From assembly GCA_001414485.1 (NCBI GenBank), contig LLEY01000054.1, positions 62,001-126,000 on the forward strand: a DNA stretch of 64,000 nt, given 5' to 3'. Position numbers and translations under genes: made by a program. Shown here piece after piece: positions 39,801 to 51,129 of this stretch (within the stretch, counting starts at the first letter, position 1; every line of letters starts with the position of its first letter). Source of the DNA: Calycina herbarum (taxonomy: Eukaryota > Ascomycota > Leotiomycetes > Helotiales > Pezizellaceae). Below the pieces are notes generated by a model that saw only the letters and a program-made list of their open reading frames with translations, searched no databases and was not told the origin of the DNA.

Positions 39801-40604
39801 TTCTACTTTTCTAACTCTTTACTCTTTTCCCTATACCTAGGGTTACTCTTCCTAAATTTATATAGGCGGTTATCTAACTAGATAACTTCCTTAATTATAC
39901 CTATAATAGTTAAGAATTATATATTCTACTTAGCTATTTCCTTATAAATATATATCTTTAATCCTCTATAAAAGAGTTCTATAAGAGCGATAGTATCCTA
40001 TCCTGACTTTGTTCTATAATATTAAAATTTATTAGTGTAATCTATTACTAATCTAGTCTAGTATAATTCTAAAAGCTTATATATAGCTGTTTAGATTACG
40101 TCGAAGTCTCTAAAGACTTTCCTAATAGTTATCTTAAATCCTCTCTAAGATTTAAATATAATCTTAGTTAATTCTATATTTCTATCTTTATTCTTATTTT
40201 TAAAGAAATCCTCTAAGTATAGCTAAGCCTATTCTAATACTAATCCTCTAAGATAGAAGATAGCGAAGATAGTTTATAAGTTATAATTACCTTCGAACTT
40301 ATCGGAATTAAAGTTAAAGTAGATGTCTATTTAAAGAAGAAATAAGTCGAGTTTCCTATACTTTCTATAATACGTATCTAGTATCTTAACTTTAATAGAC
40401 TTAAGTGCTTCGACCTTATAGAGCTCGGGGACGTCTAGTATACTAATATTATTATCGTTTCTAGTTGATTATATACTAGTAGGTGCTCTTCCGATCGCGC
40501 TTCTAGATATTCCTATAATATTAGTTCGACTAGTATTTAAGCTAGTTGCTACGGCGGGGGTTGCTAGGGCTATAGCAACTAAACTTCTAAGTAGGTACTT
40601 AAAG
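36852..40604 (-). pseudogene. Element E gag, protease and RT relic
   Basis: Continuation of element E. The minus strand has a gag zinc-knuckle remnant at about 39,670-39,690 and the RT motif YYLDN at about 37,115-37,145, collinear with element B. It carries the empty site for the Fot insertion seen in C: around 39,485-39,505 it reads, on the minus strand, GAATTAGTAGTATATAAGAT, the exact pre-insertion sequence. Heavy RIP; no open frame. Confidence 0.78.
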
Positions 40605-41051
40605 TATAACGAAACTTAAACAAACTAAACAAAGATAACTAAGTCTTGAAGGTTAGTATATAGGTAAGAGGTTTAGATATACTAGGTTGTTTACTTAGAA
40701 GTAAACTCGTTACTTATATCAAAGATGTTAAATAAGATAATAAGGTTAATAACTAAAGTTAAGTACGAAGCTCCTATCTAGGTAGTAGACGTGCTAGTAT
40801 ATATAGAACCCTTCGTGCTATCTAGATCTCTATATAAGCCTAGATCTCTAGATCCCTTTAGATCTCTTATAGGATCTAGCGAGATCTATTACGTGACCTC
40901 TAACAGTTATCTAATAGTGAGATCCTAGAATATCTAAATATCTTCGTATTACTGATTCCCTCTTATACTACCTTCTATTTCCTAGATCTCGTGCCTTGTT
41001 CTATTAGAGCGCCGTCTGAACTACTTACTACGTATAACGTGATTCGTAACA
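40605..41051 (-). repeat. Element E 5' LTR
   Basis: 447 bp, equal to the partner LTR at 20572-21018, followed by TATCT. Its U3 region is unlike that of B or C although R/U5 is conserved. Confidence 0.9.
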
Positions 41052-41870
41052 TATCTATATAGATTTATAAACGTCGAGCTTCTTAGTAACCGCTGCTAGA
41101 TCTATATTAAACCCTCTTAGATAGCTAAGATTTCTTCTCTATATAATAATTATAAAGATATTAATATTAGATAGTACTATAGAGACGAAGCTTCTAGATA
41201 GAATTAAGACAGCGCTCTATATTAATTCCTTATATCCTAGGATCTTACTACGAATCTTAAAACTCTTTTAAGTAACGATAAACAGATTCTTAGACTTTAT
41301 AGTCTCTTAGAGCGACCTTATATATACGCGTACTAACTTCGAGTTCTATTAAGATATCAGCGCCGGTATCTTTAAGAGCATAGGTTTAAGATTAGTTATA
41401 GTCCCTGTTTTCGGCGAGTAGTATACTAATCTATATATAATATACTAGAATATCTTAGCCTACTATAAACTAATAACTACTAGAGTCGGAAACGAAGATC
41501 TAATATATCTATCGAGACCGGTGCTAAAAGACCTTTAAAACGTACCTGTCTAATAAAAGAAAATTTAAAAACATTTAAAAAAATAGAAGAATAAGAAAGA
41601 AAGTCTAACTCGTTATAATCTAGGAAGTTATTATATTCTAAAGCTAAGACGAAATCCTTAGCTATAACTAAATTCTTAAGTAAGATAGTGTCTATAATAG
41701 ACTCGAGCTTCCCGCGTCTTATCTTCGAGAATAGAGTTCTTAATCTACTTAACTCCGTGTCTTCTAAAAACCTTAGTTACTTATAACGAGCCTTTCGGCG
41801 ATAGTCTATATACCTAAGTATTTCAGCTTTAAAATTATTAATTCTAAGTATAATTATAGTATTTAATTAG
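41052..41870 (+). other. Coding-like AT-rich relic, continues from before element E
   Basis: The + strand has a frame of about 500 bases (41,060-41,560) with very few stops, containing text such as LLRILKLF and DISAGIFKSIGLRLVIVPVF. I do not recognise the family. It probably joins the stretch ending at 20,571 and is broken again by the Tc1/mariner relic at about 41,870. It may be the remains of one long, Pro-rich host or element protein. Confidence 0.35.
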
Positions 41871-42570
41871 GAGTTAACTACCTACGGCGCTCTATTAGTA
41901 TATAAACCTAATACTCCTGTTTTAAAACTAGCTTATTTATCTATTCTTAGAGTATATAGTCTTATTCTTCTAAAATCATAGCCTATATTTCTACTACATT
42001 TGTAGCCTACTTTCGGCGGCTGTGAAGTGATTATTTCATCCTTCTCTAGTACTTCTTAATAGGGTTTATATCAGGACTTGTAGAAGGATAAGATATAAGG
42101 ACAATCTTATAAGCTATACGCTATCTTTAATAACAATTGTATATAGACTTATAACCGTAAGCTATGTTACTGTTCTCTATAAATAGAGGCTCTATTACCG
42201 GGTGTAATTAATAAGTAATAAGTATAAAAGCTTTAAGAATTAGCTATAAATACTCGAGGATTTATATAAGATAATCAGTTTATTTAAAGGCGTCTAACTT
42301 ACTAGTTCCTTTAATAAATAGCAAAGGACTCTTATATCTATATTTAATAGCTTCTTAGATATTAACCGGTATTATACTCCCTCGGTAGAACTGATACTAG
42401 ATATAAGTCTTATAAAATCGTTCTTTATAATTCCTTATAACTTTGGCCTTTATAGTTCTCCTTTCTACTTAGAATATATACTTATTAGACTATAGTATCT
42501 TTAGCTATTCTACTGTCTAAAATATATATACTATTATCTAAAGAAACTATCTAAGAACTTATATAGTAGT
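41870..42570 (-). pseudogene. Tc1/mariner transposase relic (DDE_3 type), C-terminal two thirds
   Basis: The minus-strand frame reads NI*EAIKYRYKSPLLFIKGT, then VIEPLFIENSNIAYGYKS (the family has an E-D-G-x-x-A-H-G block with the second catalytic Asp; here it is Asn), then ISYPSTSPDINPIKKY, the classical third-Asp block, and AMILEE*DYI near the C-terminus. The N-terminal HTH is not recognisable and I could not define TIRs. It lies between two + strand coding-like relics, so it probably inserted into them. Confidence 0.72.
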
Positions 42571-42609
42571 AAGGTAGAGCTTTTAATAAGCTATATATCG
42601 ATAATATCT

Positions 42610-44320
42610 ACGTTAGTAGAGCTGTTTTTAAAGCGTAGAAGAGCTGTACTTAAGTTTTAAGTTAATAATAAGCTGATTATAGTTAAGGATTCGATTCTTC
42701 TAGCTCTTAGAGAGGTATTTAATAATCTAATTAAGCTTAAGGTCTACTAGAAGTTGAGGTTTACTCTTCCGATTTAGCTATATACGCTCTAGAGTAGAGT
42801 AGCTAAGAATTTTGTTAATTATAGTGTCTCTAAGCTTATAACGCTCTTAGAGTTGAATTTTAGAGACCTTCCTATACTAGTATAACTGTCGAATAGCTTT
42901 CTTATATTTTATAGAGATCTTAAAGCCTTTCTAGTAGTTAAAATCGAGAGACAAGGGGGTTATTACACTTATTTTAGTAATAGTGTTTTATTTTAGTACG
43001 CTCGGCTAAGAAAAATATACTAAAAAGTGCTCTAAGCGTATAGACTATCGCTGGAAGACTTGTTAGATCGGCTTAATAGAGTACGCGATACTAAATCGCT
43101 AACTAAGTTAGAATACTAGGATTTTATCTATTAGACGTAAGAAGCTCCTAATAAATAGACTATATTACTAGAGATATCTAAGTTACTTAAAGAATATAGA
43201 CGAGGATACCGTCGAGTATATAACTAAGCGCTTAATAACTTCCTAAAGAGCGTAGGTTTTAATACTAGATTATCTACTCTATAGCTAGATATAATTAAAG
43301 GTCTTAATCTAAGAGAGTTTAAACTATTTCTAGTCTATTAAGAGCTTAGTAGAGCTATAGTTCCTACTTCGGAAAACAATACTACTACGTTATTATATCT
43401 AGCTAGCGAATAGAAAGCTAGGAGAAAAGATATAATATAAGTACGAACTTAAGTAGTATACGATAGTACTTATATAGTTTATAGTAGAAACGAAGCGTGT
43501 TTATTCCTCGAGAGTTCTAATCCTACTAGCTATATATATATCTAGACTTTGACTACCGACGGTACTACTCTTAACACCTTCGTATACTATTTATCTAGAT
43601 CCTAAGATTAAGTTAAATACTATTAATATCCTACCTCTAGCTCTTTTCTTATATTAAGCTATAAGGATTTTAAACAAAGCTAATAACAGCTAAGGAATTA
43701 ATAAGATAATACTAATAAAACAGCGGAGACGTTAAAGAACGAGCTAAATAAGAAGTAGTTAGTAAATCATCGATCTTCTATCGCTCTAAGTATACTAGCT
43801 AAGACTGCCGACTCTATAGATTATAATAGTTATAATTATAACGACGATAACCTAAATAATTAATTACTAGTAGAGTACTAGACGAGTTTCCTAATAAACG
43901 ATTAGTATAACTTCTCTGTTCCTACTATAGATAATATATACGCTTCGCCTTCTACTAGTTTCTAAGAAATTAATTAGAATAAGTCTTTTATATAAATTCC
44001 TACTTTATTATATATAATATTCCTAGTAAATAATAAGAATAATCTCTTTATACTAGTTTCTTCTATAAATAATAGATATACTTCGTCTAATAGCTTAATA
44101 TTCTCTTTTATAACTCGGCTATAATTATTAGAAGATATATCGCTTTTATTTAATTTAAGTAAAGATATTAATTAGTCTAATAGACGTAGTTATAGAAGAA
44201 CTCGCCGGACCTAAAAGTAAGTTATTAATATTAATATACGAAGGACTAGAGTAAGAGTTTAATACTAATATCTTCGTAGAAGGCTCTAGTATTATAAAGC
44301 GCTAATACTCTTTTAAAATC
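42610..44320 (+). pseudogene. Unidentified long coding-like relic
   Basis: A single + strand frame of about 570 codons is interrupted only by TAG/TAA. It reads LKRRRAVLKF near the start, LITLLELNFRDLP, FYRDLKAFLVVKIERQGGYY, then ISKLLKEYRRGYRRVYN and IKGLNLREFKLFLVY. A polar, Ser/Thr/Asn-rich tail follows, with Tyr-Asn repeats (DYNSYNYNDDN). The first half looks globular and the second disordered. I do not recognise a domain. The frame is too long and too protein-like to be chance, but whether it is a host gene or an element ORF is open. Confidence 0.45.
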
Positions 44321-47300
44321 GATTTAGATACTAGCGTTATTATATTCTATAATAGATCGTATAGTTATATAAGTTAAGTCTTTAGTAAGAATATAACGTC
44401 GTTCGAGTATAAACGTATTTAAAAAGTCCTTGTCTAGAAGAAGCTTAACCTCGTTCGATTTAAATTAGAATAGTATTAAGATTCTAAATAAACAGTAGTA
44501 GCTATTAAGAACTAGACCTTATATACTAGGATCTATAGAGCTAAAGATAAGATATATTATAATAGGAGATAAGATTAGATCTAGGTAGTCTAGATAAGTA
44601 TATAAAGCTATCGACGTAGATTTAAGTAAGGTTATAGCTATTAAGATTTTATAGTAGTCTACGAGAATATTAGAATAAAAAGAGTAGAAGAAGTCTTTAT
44701 ACTATACTTTAAAGCGCGAAGTCGAAACTCTATCTAGTATTAACTACGTAAGTAAGACTCTTAAACGTTTTATATATAGGAACTAATCTTAGTACTAGCT
44801 ATATATCGTTAACTATATCACGTTATAAGGCTAGAATAGACTATAGATAGAGATATTTATAGGCTTTAAAGAAGAGACCTTAGAATTATTAGTTAGAAGC
44901 GAAGCTAATACGTCTACTATTATAAACTATATTATATAGAAGAGTATCGTTTATCGTAGCTAGACTAGATATAGAAGAATTTTATTAGAAGTCTAATACG
45001 TTTAAGACTATTATATAAGTTTAATAGGTAGTTTTATCTATAGCTTCTAACGTAAATTCAGTTTTAAAGATTCGAGAAATAGCAATCGTCTTCGACAGAG
45101 TAGAACTTAGTACTTTATAGAATTAGGTTCTAGCTCTTACTATTAGTCCTTCTTCTATAATCGTTACTACTAGAGCTCCGCCTCTAGCTTCTTCTTAGAC
45201 AACTTAGAGTATAGAACTAAAACAGAGAGACTTATAAATAAATATAAATATATTTAAAGCTATATAGTACTATATCGAGAAAGCGTATAACTCTCTTTAA
45301 GTAAAACCCTTTTACTAGCTATAAGATATTTACTAAAAAATAACAGATTAAGAGTTAATATCTAAGAAATAGAGTAACTAGGATTATATTCTCAGTAAAT
45401 ATAACTTGTTATTTGTCTTTTATAGCTACTTAGAGTTAATAGTAAGGAATATTAGTATAGGAATTATAGAGATAGGTTAAGAGAGTTAACTATTTAGAAA
45501 CCTAGAAGTTAGTATTATAGTAGAGTTTAAATACTAAAGTTCGAATTTTATAGCTATATAGAAAGAATCCTCGTTATCTAGGGTTTTATAAAAATCTATT
45601 TTATTATAAGCTACTTTAGATAATTTTCTATATAACTAGTACCGATCTCTTATATATAAGAGATTACTCTACTTTTCTAATATTAAAATTATATATAAGA
45701 GCTTATTAAAACCTTTTATTAAATATACTAAGTATAAGATAAATAAGTTATCATAGTCGCTAGTTTAATTTATATCTATCTTTCTTATTATTCTTCTAAG
45801 TAATAGAGTATATTAAACGTTTTAACCTAATCGAGTTAGACTCTTAAATCCTTATAGAATTAATATATTATCTAAGTAGATAAATATTATATAAAGAGCT
45901 ATATCTTTTAATCTACTATATAAGTTAGTAGGCGATTTTAGAGAGGCCTATTATAACTAGCTCCTTACTTATACGTCGTTCTATAATAGACAGAGCTTAG
46001 GAGATAAGAAACCTAGGTAATATAGATATATTTTAGCGTCTAAGATAGGTTTAGATCTAATTCTCTAAATTAGTATAGTATATAGGTTAAGTACTATACT
46101 TAGATTTAATAACGATTTAAGTAGGTTAACTAAAAGAAGCTAAATAAGCTATCTTTAATAGTACTCTAGTAATACGAAAATATACCTAAGCTTATTAAAT
46201 AAGACTAGCCTCTTATTATATCTTAGAGGAAAAAGTAATAATATTACTTACTTAATTAACATAAAATATGAAAATTAATACTTAGTCTACTCGTTTACTC
46301 TCTATATAGGTATATTAAGAGTTTCGTTTTAATCTAAGATAGAGTAGCTTATATAATAATAAGAACTATAGTAGAGCCTTTTACTACCTTCGTATACTAT
46401 TTGCTTTCTTAACCTTAGTATACTTAAGGAAAAGAAGGCTATAAAAACATAATAAGATATTTACCTAGATATATACTAGAAAGAACTAGAGATCTAGTTC
46501 TATTATTAAAGGTTATTAACTTAGTCTACGACGACTACTACCTCGTCGATATAGTTATCTTCTAGGACTAGCCTAGAATTGTTTTAACATAGTATAAAGA
46601 CTATAACTTAAAATATATAGGTTGAATTTCTAGCTAACTAGGCAAAGAAAGGCAGATATTATATTATATATAAATAGTATTCTTACTCGTTATTAGTTCT
46701 CTTAATTTCGATTATTCTTAGATTCTTTTTAATATTAATATTATTAAATACTATAAAGTTCTATTTTCTATTAAAATACTTATATAAGTAAGATTTATAA
46801 CGAGATATATTTACTATAAGATATAATTAATTATATAATTTAAAGCTAAGATATACTACTATAAAAGAACTAATTTCTCGTATAGCTATTCTATTACTAA
46901 CTTTATAGCTTAATACTTATTAGCTTATCGTAGTAGTTTCTATTATAAACTTAGTTAAGATAGAAACATTATACGTTAACTAAATATATAATACCCGTGC
47001 TCTAATTACAAATATAACACTCTAGAGTGAATTAGTCTATAGAAATTAAATAACTCTTTTAAATTTTAAGAGTAGAAATAATATTAGAAGGTTAGAATAG
47101 TTATATAGTCGCTTTTAAGAAAGGAAATAGAATCTTATTTATTTAATACTTTAAAGCTTAAAGTTTAGGTTATCTATAAGCTAGGTAGCTATATATTCTC
47201 TTTTTAGAAAGGAAATAGAATCTTATTTATTTAATACTTTAAAGCTTAAAGTTTAGGTTATTTATAAGCTAGGTAGCTATATATTCTCTTTTAGAGAAGG

Positions 47301-48130
47301 AAATAGAATCTTATTTATTTAACACTTTAAAGCTTAAAGTTTAGATTCTATCTTCTCTATCTTACTAGATAGATTACTGTTATCCGTCGTTTAAATTCCT
47401 AGTTAAGCTAGGTTAAAGATAGTATATCTCGTCTTAGCTTCTATAGTTTATAGTACTCTAGTAATAAATTATATATTACTATCTTTATCTAACTCTTATT
47501 TTATCTAAAAGAATACTATATAGAGATCTTCTTTATTATCTAAAATAGAGTATTTAATTTAAATAATAAGACTTTATAAATCGTTTTTAGATATCTATAA
47601 ACACTCTTCTTTAACTCTAGAAGTAATAGTAGTCGGATCTAAGTAAGTCTATATAGCTCTTTATATAAGCTTATATAAGACTAAATAATCTTTTTTCGTT
47701 ATAAATTTCGTTATTAAAAGAGTTTTATTAAAAGATAGATTAAAGTAGTAAAGTAATTTATTAAATACTATTATAGTAATTCTTAAAGATATTAAAAAAG
47801 ATAAGATTCGTAGAGCTATAAGAATAAGAGTTGATATTATACTTAAAGCTTAAAATATTAGTAAATATAAGGTTAAATACTAAATATAAGTAATAAATAG
47901 TATAAATATACTACTACTTACTTCTAAATATATAATAAAGGTTTATATAATAAGTAAAAGACTAGAAGTTTAAAAGTCTAGAGAATAGGATATTATTTAA
48001 ATTATAGTTTAAAAATTCATAAGCGAGTATTACTCTACTTATATATATGTTAGTATTAGGTAATAATTACCTTACTTACTAATAGGCTTTAGATTTAAAC
48101 CTTAGTCTATACTAGTTCTTTCTAGCGTTA
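44320..48130. other. AT-rich RIP-degraded DNA, unassigned
   Basis: The + strand frames again show stretches with only TAA/TAG stops (about 44,330-45,150 and 47,690-48,050) but no recognisable motif. It contains the 88-bp tandem repeat at 47,119-47,345. I see no LTR pair or TIR pair here. Confidence 0.45.
47119..47345 (+). repeat. 88-bp tandem repeat, about 2.6 copies
   Basis: Units containing AAGGAAATAGAATCTTATTT start at 47121, 47209 and 47297, exactly 88 bp apart. The copies are nearly identical, which is unusual for RIP-exposed DNA and suggests the duplication came after most mutation. Confidence 0.88.
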
Positions 48131-48252
48131 TCTAGAAGATTCGGTTACGTTCTCGGTTACGTAAACACGTGATTCTAGAATCTTCTAGTAACTATTATAT
48201 TTGTAAGCTATAGAAGCTTCTAGTACTTATCCTAGAAGTATATATATAGCTC
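48131..48252 (+). promoter_or_regulatory. Heat-shock-element cluster with TATA box
   Basis: A perfect three-unit HSE, TTCTAGAATCTTC, lies at 48173-48185. Two further pairs are GAAGATTC (48135-48142) and GAAGCTTC (48213-48220). A CACGTG E-box (about 48,166) overlaps the cluster, and a TATA-like AGTATATATATAG lies at about 48,237-48,249. The spacing fits a heat-inducible promoter or the U3 of an LTR reading to the right. No intact gene follows, so the driven unit may be dead. Confidence 0.45.
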
Positions 48253-48354
48253 TCTACTATCCTTATAGTTAGAAATTAAGTTAATTTTAAGTCTTTTACT
48301 TATACTTATCTACCGATTCTATAGAAACGTGATTTAACGATTACTTGACCTACC

Positions 48355-48422
48355 CTGCACCGATCCTGTAACTTACTCTATAGCCTACCCTGTAGCCTAC
48401 TCTATAAGTTACCCTATTCCTC
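48355..48422 (+). repeat. Short degenerate tandem repeat
   Basis: Repeats of a 12-16 bp unit of the type TAGCCTACCCTG / TAGCCTACTCTA / TAAGTTACCCTA. It lies downstream of the TATA-like box. Confidence 0.5.
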
Positions 48423-48554
48423 TTATAATATACACGCTTCGTACTTTATAAGTAGGAAAAGTAGTAGTAATATAGAACTCGGGTTTCTTCGACAAGTCAG
48501 CTAGAATTATTCTTACCTAAAGCTATAAATAATATTACGTAATAATACTAAAAG

Positions 48555-48586
48555 ATATATACCTCTCTAAAATAAGAGGTATATAT
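48555..48586. repeat. 12-bp perfect inverted repeat
   Basis: ATATATACCTCT (48555-48566) and AGAGGTATATAT (48575-48586) form a stem with an 8-base loop, at the edge where the AT-rich block gives way to normal sequence. Confidence 0.75.
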
Positions 48587-48599
48587 TCGACTACTTAGG

Positions 48600-49527
48600 G
48601 AATTAGATCCTAACCTATCGTAGATACTATAATATGTATCTCCCTCTAAACTATAACGTAAAGGCTCGCTTAGGATAGTTAGGCTCCGATTTCCTAACTT
48701 AGGTTCCTCCGAACAGCTGGCTAAAATCGCGTTCGAGCACATAGTATCGAGAACACGGGTTACAATTTTAGACAAAGAAGACTGGTTGTCCTAAGCACTT
48801 TTAGTAACAAGTTTCAGTGGTATTGTCTGGACAGGGGTGCTATTTAAATAGGACAATTCCTAATCAAAACTCTACAGAGCTTTACAAAATCGCGGTTTTA
48901 CGAGACGTAGCCGAATTTGTTAGGACGAGGGGAGATTCAGGCAGCGGTCGCCACCACAGAAGATACTCTGCGAGGAAGAGTACATGTGATCTCACGTGTA
49001 GGTCAAATTTCATGCCCTTACTACCGAAGTCCGGAGTTTCTATTTTCGATTACTCTAGTAACCGCTGGTATAGGACTAACCAAGATGGCGACAGAGCGCG
49101 TAACGATAGGCTGATGTTTGTTTATCAAATCGCGATTCCTGGTTTTCAGCAGCACAAAAGCGGCGTCGGCCACGTAACATTGTTGCCTACGGCCACAAAA
49201 ACAAAAACGCTTCTCTGGGTTTCCCGCATTCATGACCCTGGATTCGAGAACCCGTGCGTCTTGGCCGATCAAAAGCTGGTGTGCGTCTGGAGCGGGGAAA
49301 ATTGAGCATCCCGTCTGCTCTGCTATACACAAGCCTTAGATCAGCAGATTAGTAGTTAGGTAGGTGACCACCAGCGAATACCTGCTGTTGTATGTTTTGT
49401 CTTTTTTTTGCTCTGGCGATGGTGCAAACAGGAAGGAACGCGATAGCAAGTTGATGGGGAGTTGTTGAAGAAGATTCCCGATGGAAAATGAAACCCCAGG
49501 AAAGGCTCGAAAGGCTTTGGATGGTTG
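48600..49527. other. Normal-composition intergenic DNA, no convincing gene
   Basis: Base composition returns to normal with CA and TG present. A + strand open frame at 48817-49305 (162 codons) and an overlapping minus-strand frame at 49021-49332 exist, but neither has a recognisable domain, start context or intron signal, and they compete for the same DNA. Transcription is possible but unsupported. Confidence 0.5.
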
Positions 49528-49529
49528 TA

Positions 49530-49564
49530 CGAAAGGGGGTCTCAGCAAATCAAGGTCACCCCCC
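49530..49564 (+). repeat. Left TIR of mariner M
   Basis: CGAAAGGGGGTCTCA-GCAAA-TCAAGGTCACCCCCC, inverted copy of 59895-59929 apart from the central five bases. Preceded by the TA target. Confidence 0.92.
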
Positions 49565-49625
49565 ATGTTTTCTGCCATTGCTAAGACATCTAAAATAGGT
49601 ATAGTTTATATGCCGCTTTAATGCT

Positions 49626-50652
49626 CTACCAATGAGTTTGTCTACCCTTCCGCAATCTGACCTTTTCAAGCCTCTCTAGGAGAGAGTCTATATACTTATT
49701 AAAGTCCTCTACTGTGATTTCATTCTTCTAAATATCAAGAACTGCCTCTTAGAGGTCTTTTAAAGACTACCTACTATACGGTTTCCTATTCTAGAGCCTT
49801 TGTTTTAAGATCCTCTACACGTTTTTAATTAGATTTAAATCCGAGAAAGAAGGAGGCTATTCGATTAAGTATATAAAGCATTCTACCCGTGCTTTATTAT
49901 AGAGTCCTTAATTCTTCTTTATATCCTTCTTTCTATATATTCTACTCCCGTCCTCAACTATAAAGTAGTCTTCGTCTATATAAAATACCTCTATATTCTA
50001 GCTATGTTTCTCCTTATAAATATCTCCTAACAGCTCTTATAAGATCTAGTCCTTATACTTCTTTTATATAAACCTCTTTCCTTCTCCTTCTATTAACAAA
50101 AACACGAGCCGGCTCTTAAAGTTATACCCGATAACAGCTACGTAATATAAGGAAGTTCGGCCGCTTATAAACTTAAATTAAATATAATCAAGCCTTCGTC
50201 GTTCTCCTCGTTTTCGTAAGATCTTTAGGCGTTGGCGTATATTTAACTAGATCGTAGTTTCGTTATAATAAAGGCCCTTACGCCAGTACTCTTTTAGCCG
50301 GTCCTAATTTACAATTAAGAAGATATATCGTTTAAGTTATATAGCTTATAAGAGGAAGGGCTTGTAATCAGAGACGTGATAGTAATATCCGCGACAAGCG
50401 AAGACAGCTAGTATCGTATTATCACAGGCTTTAATACTATATATTCGCGTAATCTCTTGAAGAGGAAGGGCTCGCCGGTCAAAGTAGCTAGTTATCTACT
50501 TAATTATATCCTCTACCTTCTTATCTAAGATAATAGGATATCTACTAGTTCTCTCTTTACCGGTACGTCGATCGGAAGGTTATTACTTAAGCTATTTAAT
50601 AGCAGTAGTACAAGGAACATTAACTAGCTCTACTACTTCGCTTTAAGAATGG
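49626..50652 (-). pseudogene. Mariner M transposase, main part
   Basis: Continues the reading frame from 59,694. Counting 83 nt there and 1,027 nt here gives 1,110 nt, exactly 370 codons (369 aa plus TAG at 49626-49628). The HTH region follows the junction (VVELVNVPCTTAIK), then TSRYPIILDKKVEDIIK. The DDE domain follows, with VAVIGYNFKSRLVFLL, the second Asp in IVEDGSRIYRKKD (about 49,943-49,958) and the third in PPSFSDLNLIKNV (about 49,829-49,860); both Asp codons survive. The C-terminus reads NEITVEDFNKYIDSLLERLEKVRL. Stops are TAA/TAG at expected Gln or Trp. It is inactive because of RIP stops and the C insertion. Confidence 0.88.
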
Positions 50653-51118
50653 TGTCACGAATCACGTGCCAGCACGTGACGAAGTAAAGTCTAGGCGACG
50701 CTCTAACAGAACGAGCACTATTGTAACTCTAGAAGAAGGAAAGGATTAAGTATAATAGGATATATAATCCTAAGGATCTTATTACAGTTATATATCACGT
50801 GACTCGGTTAGGAACAGTCAGGTGATGGAGTCTAGTTTTAAGGAGCCCTAGAAATAGAGTCGGACTCTATTTTCAGGACTCCTGCTAAGAAGGACTCTAA
50901 ACAGGAACGGAAGGTTCTATATAAGACTAGCACGTCTGCTATTAGATAGGAGCTTCGTACTTAACTTTAGTTATTAATCTTATTATTTTATTTAATATCT
51001 TTGATATAAGTAACGAGTTTACTTCTAAGTAAACAACCCGGCACATCTATACTTCTTATCTATATACTAACCTTCGAGACTTAGTTATCTTCGTTTAGTT
51101 TATTTAAGTTTCGTTATA
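50653..51118 (+). repeat. Element C 5' LTR
   Basis: 466 bp. It starts TGTCACGAATCACGTGCCAG and ends TTAAGTTTCGTTATA. The outer end is almost unmutated and the inner end is RIP-altered. Two CACGTG motifs lie in the first 22 bases. Confidence 0.93.
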
Positions 51119-51129
51119 CTTTAAGCACC

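Larger units (their letters stand above)
20572..41051 (-). mobile_element. Ty3/gypsy chromovirus E, host of nested elements D and B
   Basis: Minus-strand element with 447-bp LTRs (20572-21018 and 40605-41051) and a perfect 5-bp duplication TATCT (20567-20571 and 41052-41056). Without D and its duplication it is about 7.27 kb, the same size as sister element B (7,274 bp). Internal parts are 21019-23648 (integrase, chromodomain and 3' end) and 36852-40604 (gag, protease, RT). It is more strongly RIP-mutated than B, consistent with greater age. Confidence 0.92.

Noticed and set aside
48817..49305. 162-codon open frame on the + strand as a protein gene
   Set aside because: No recognisable domain, composition like noncoding DNA, and an equally open antisense frame at 49021-49332. 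Reported only as intergenic.
49336..49578. 80-codon minus-strand frame
   Set aside because: It runs across the mariner TIR and its TA target into flanking DNA, so it cannot be an old gene.
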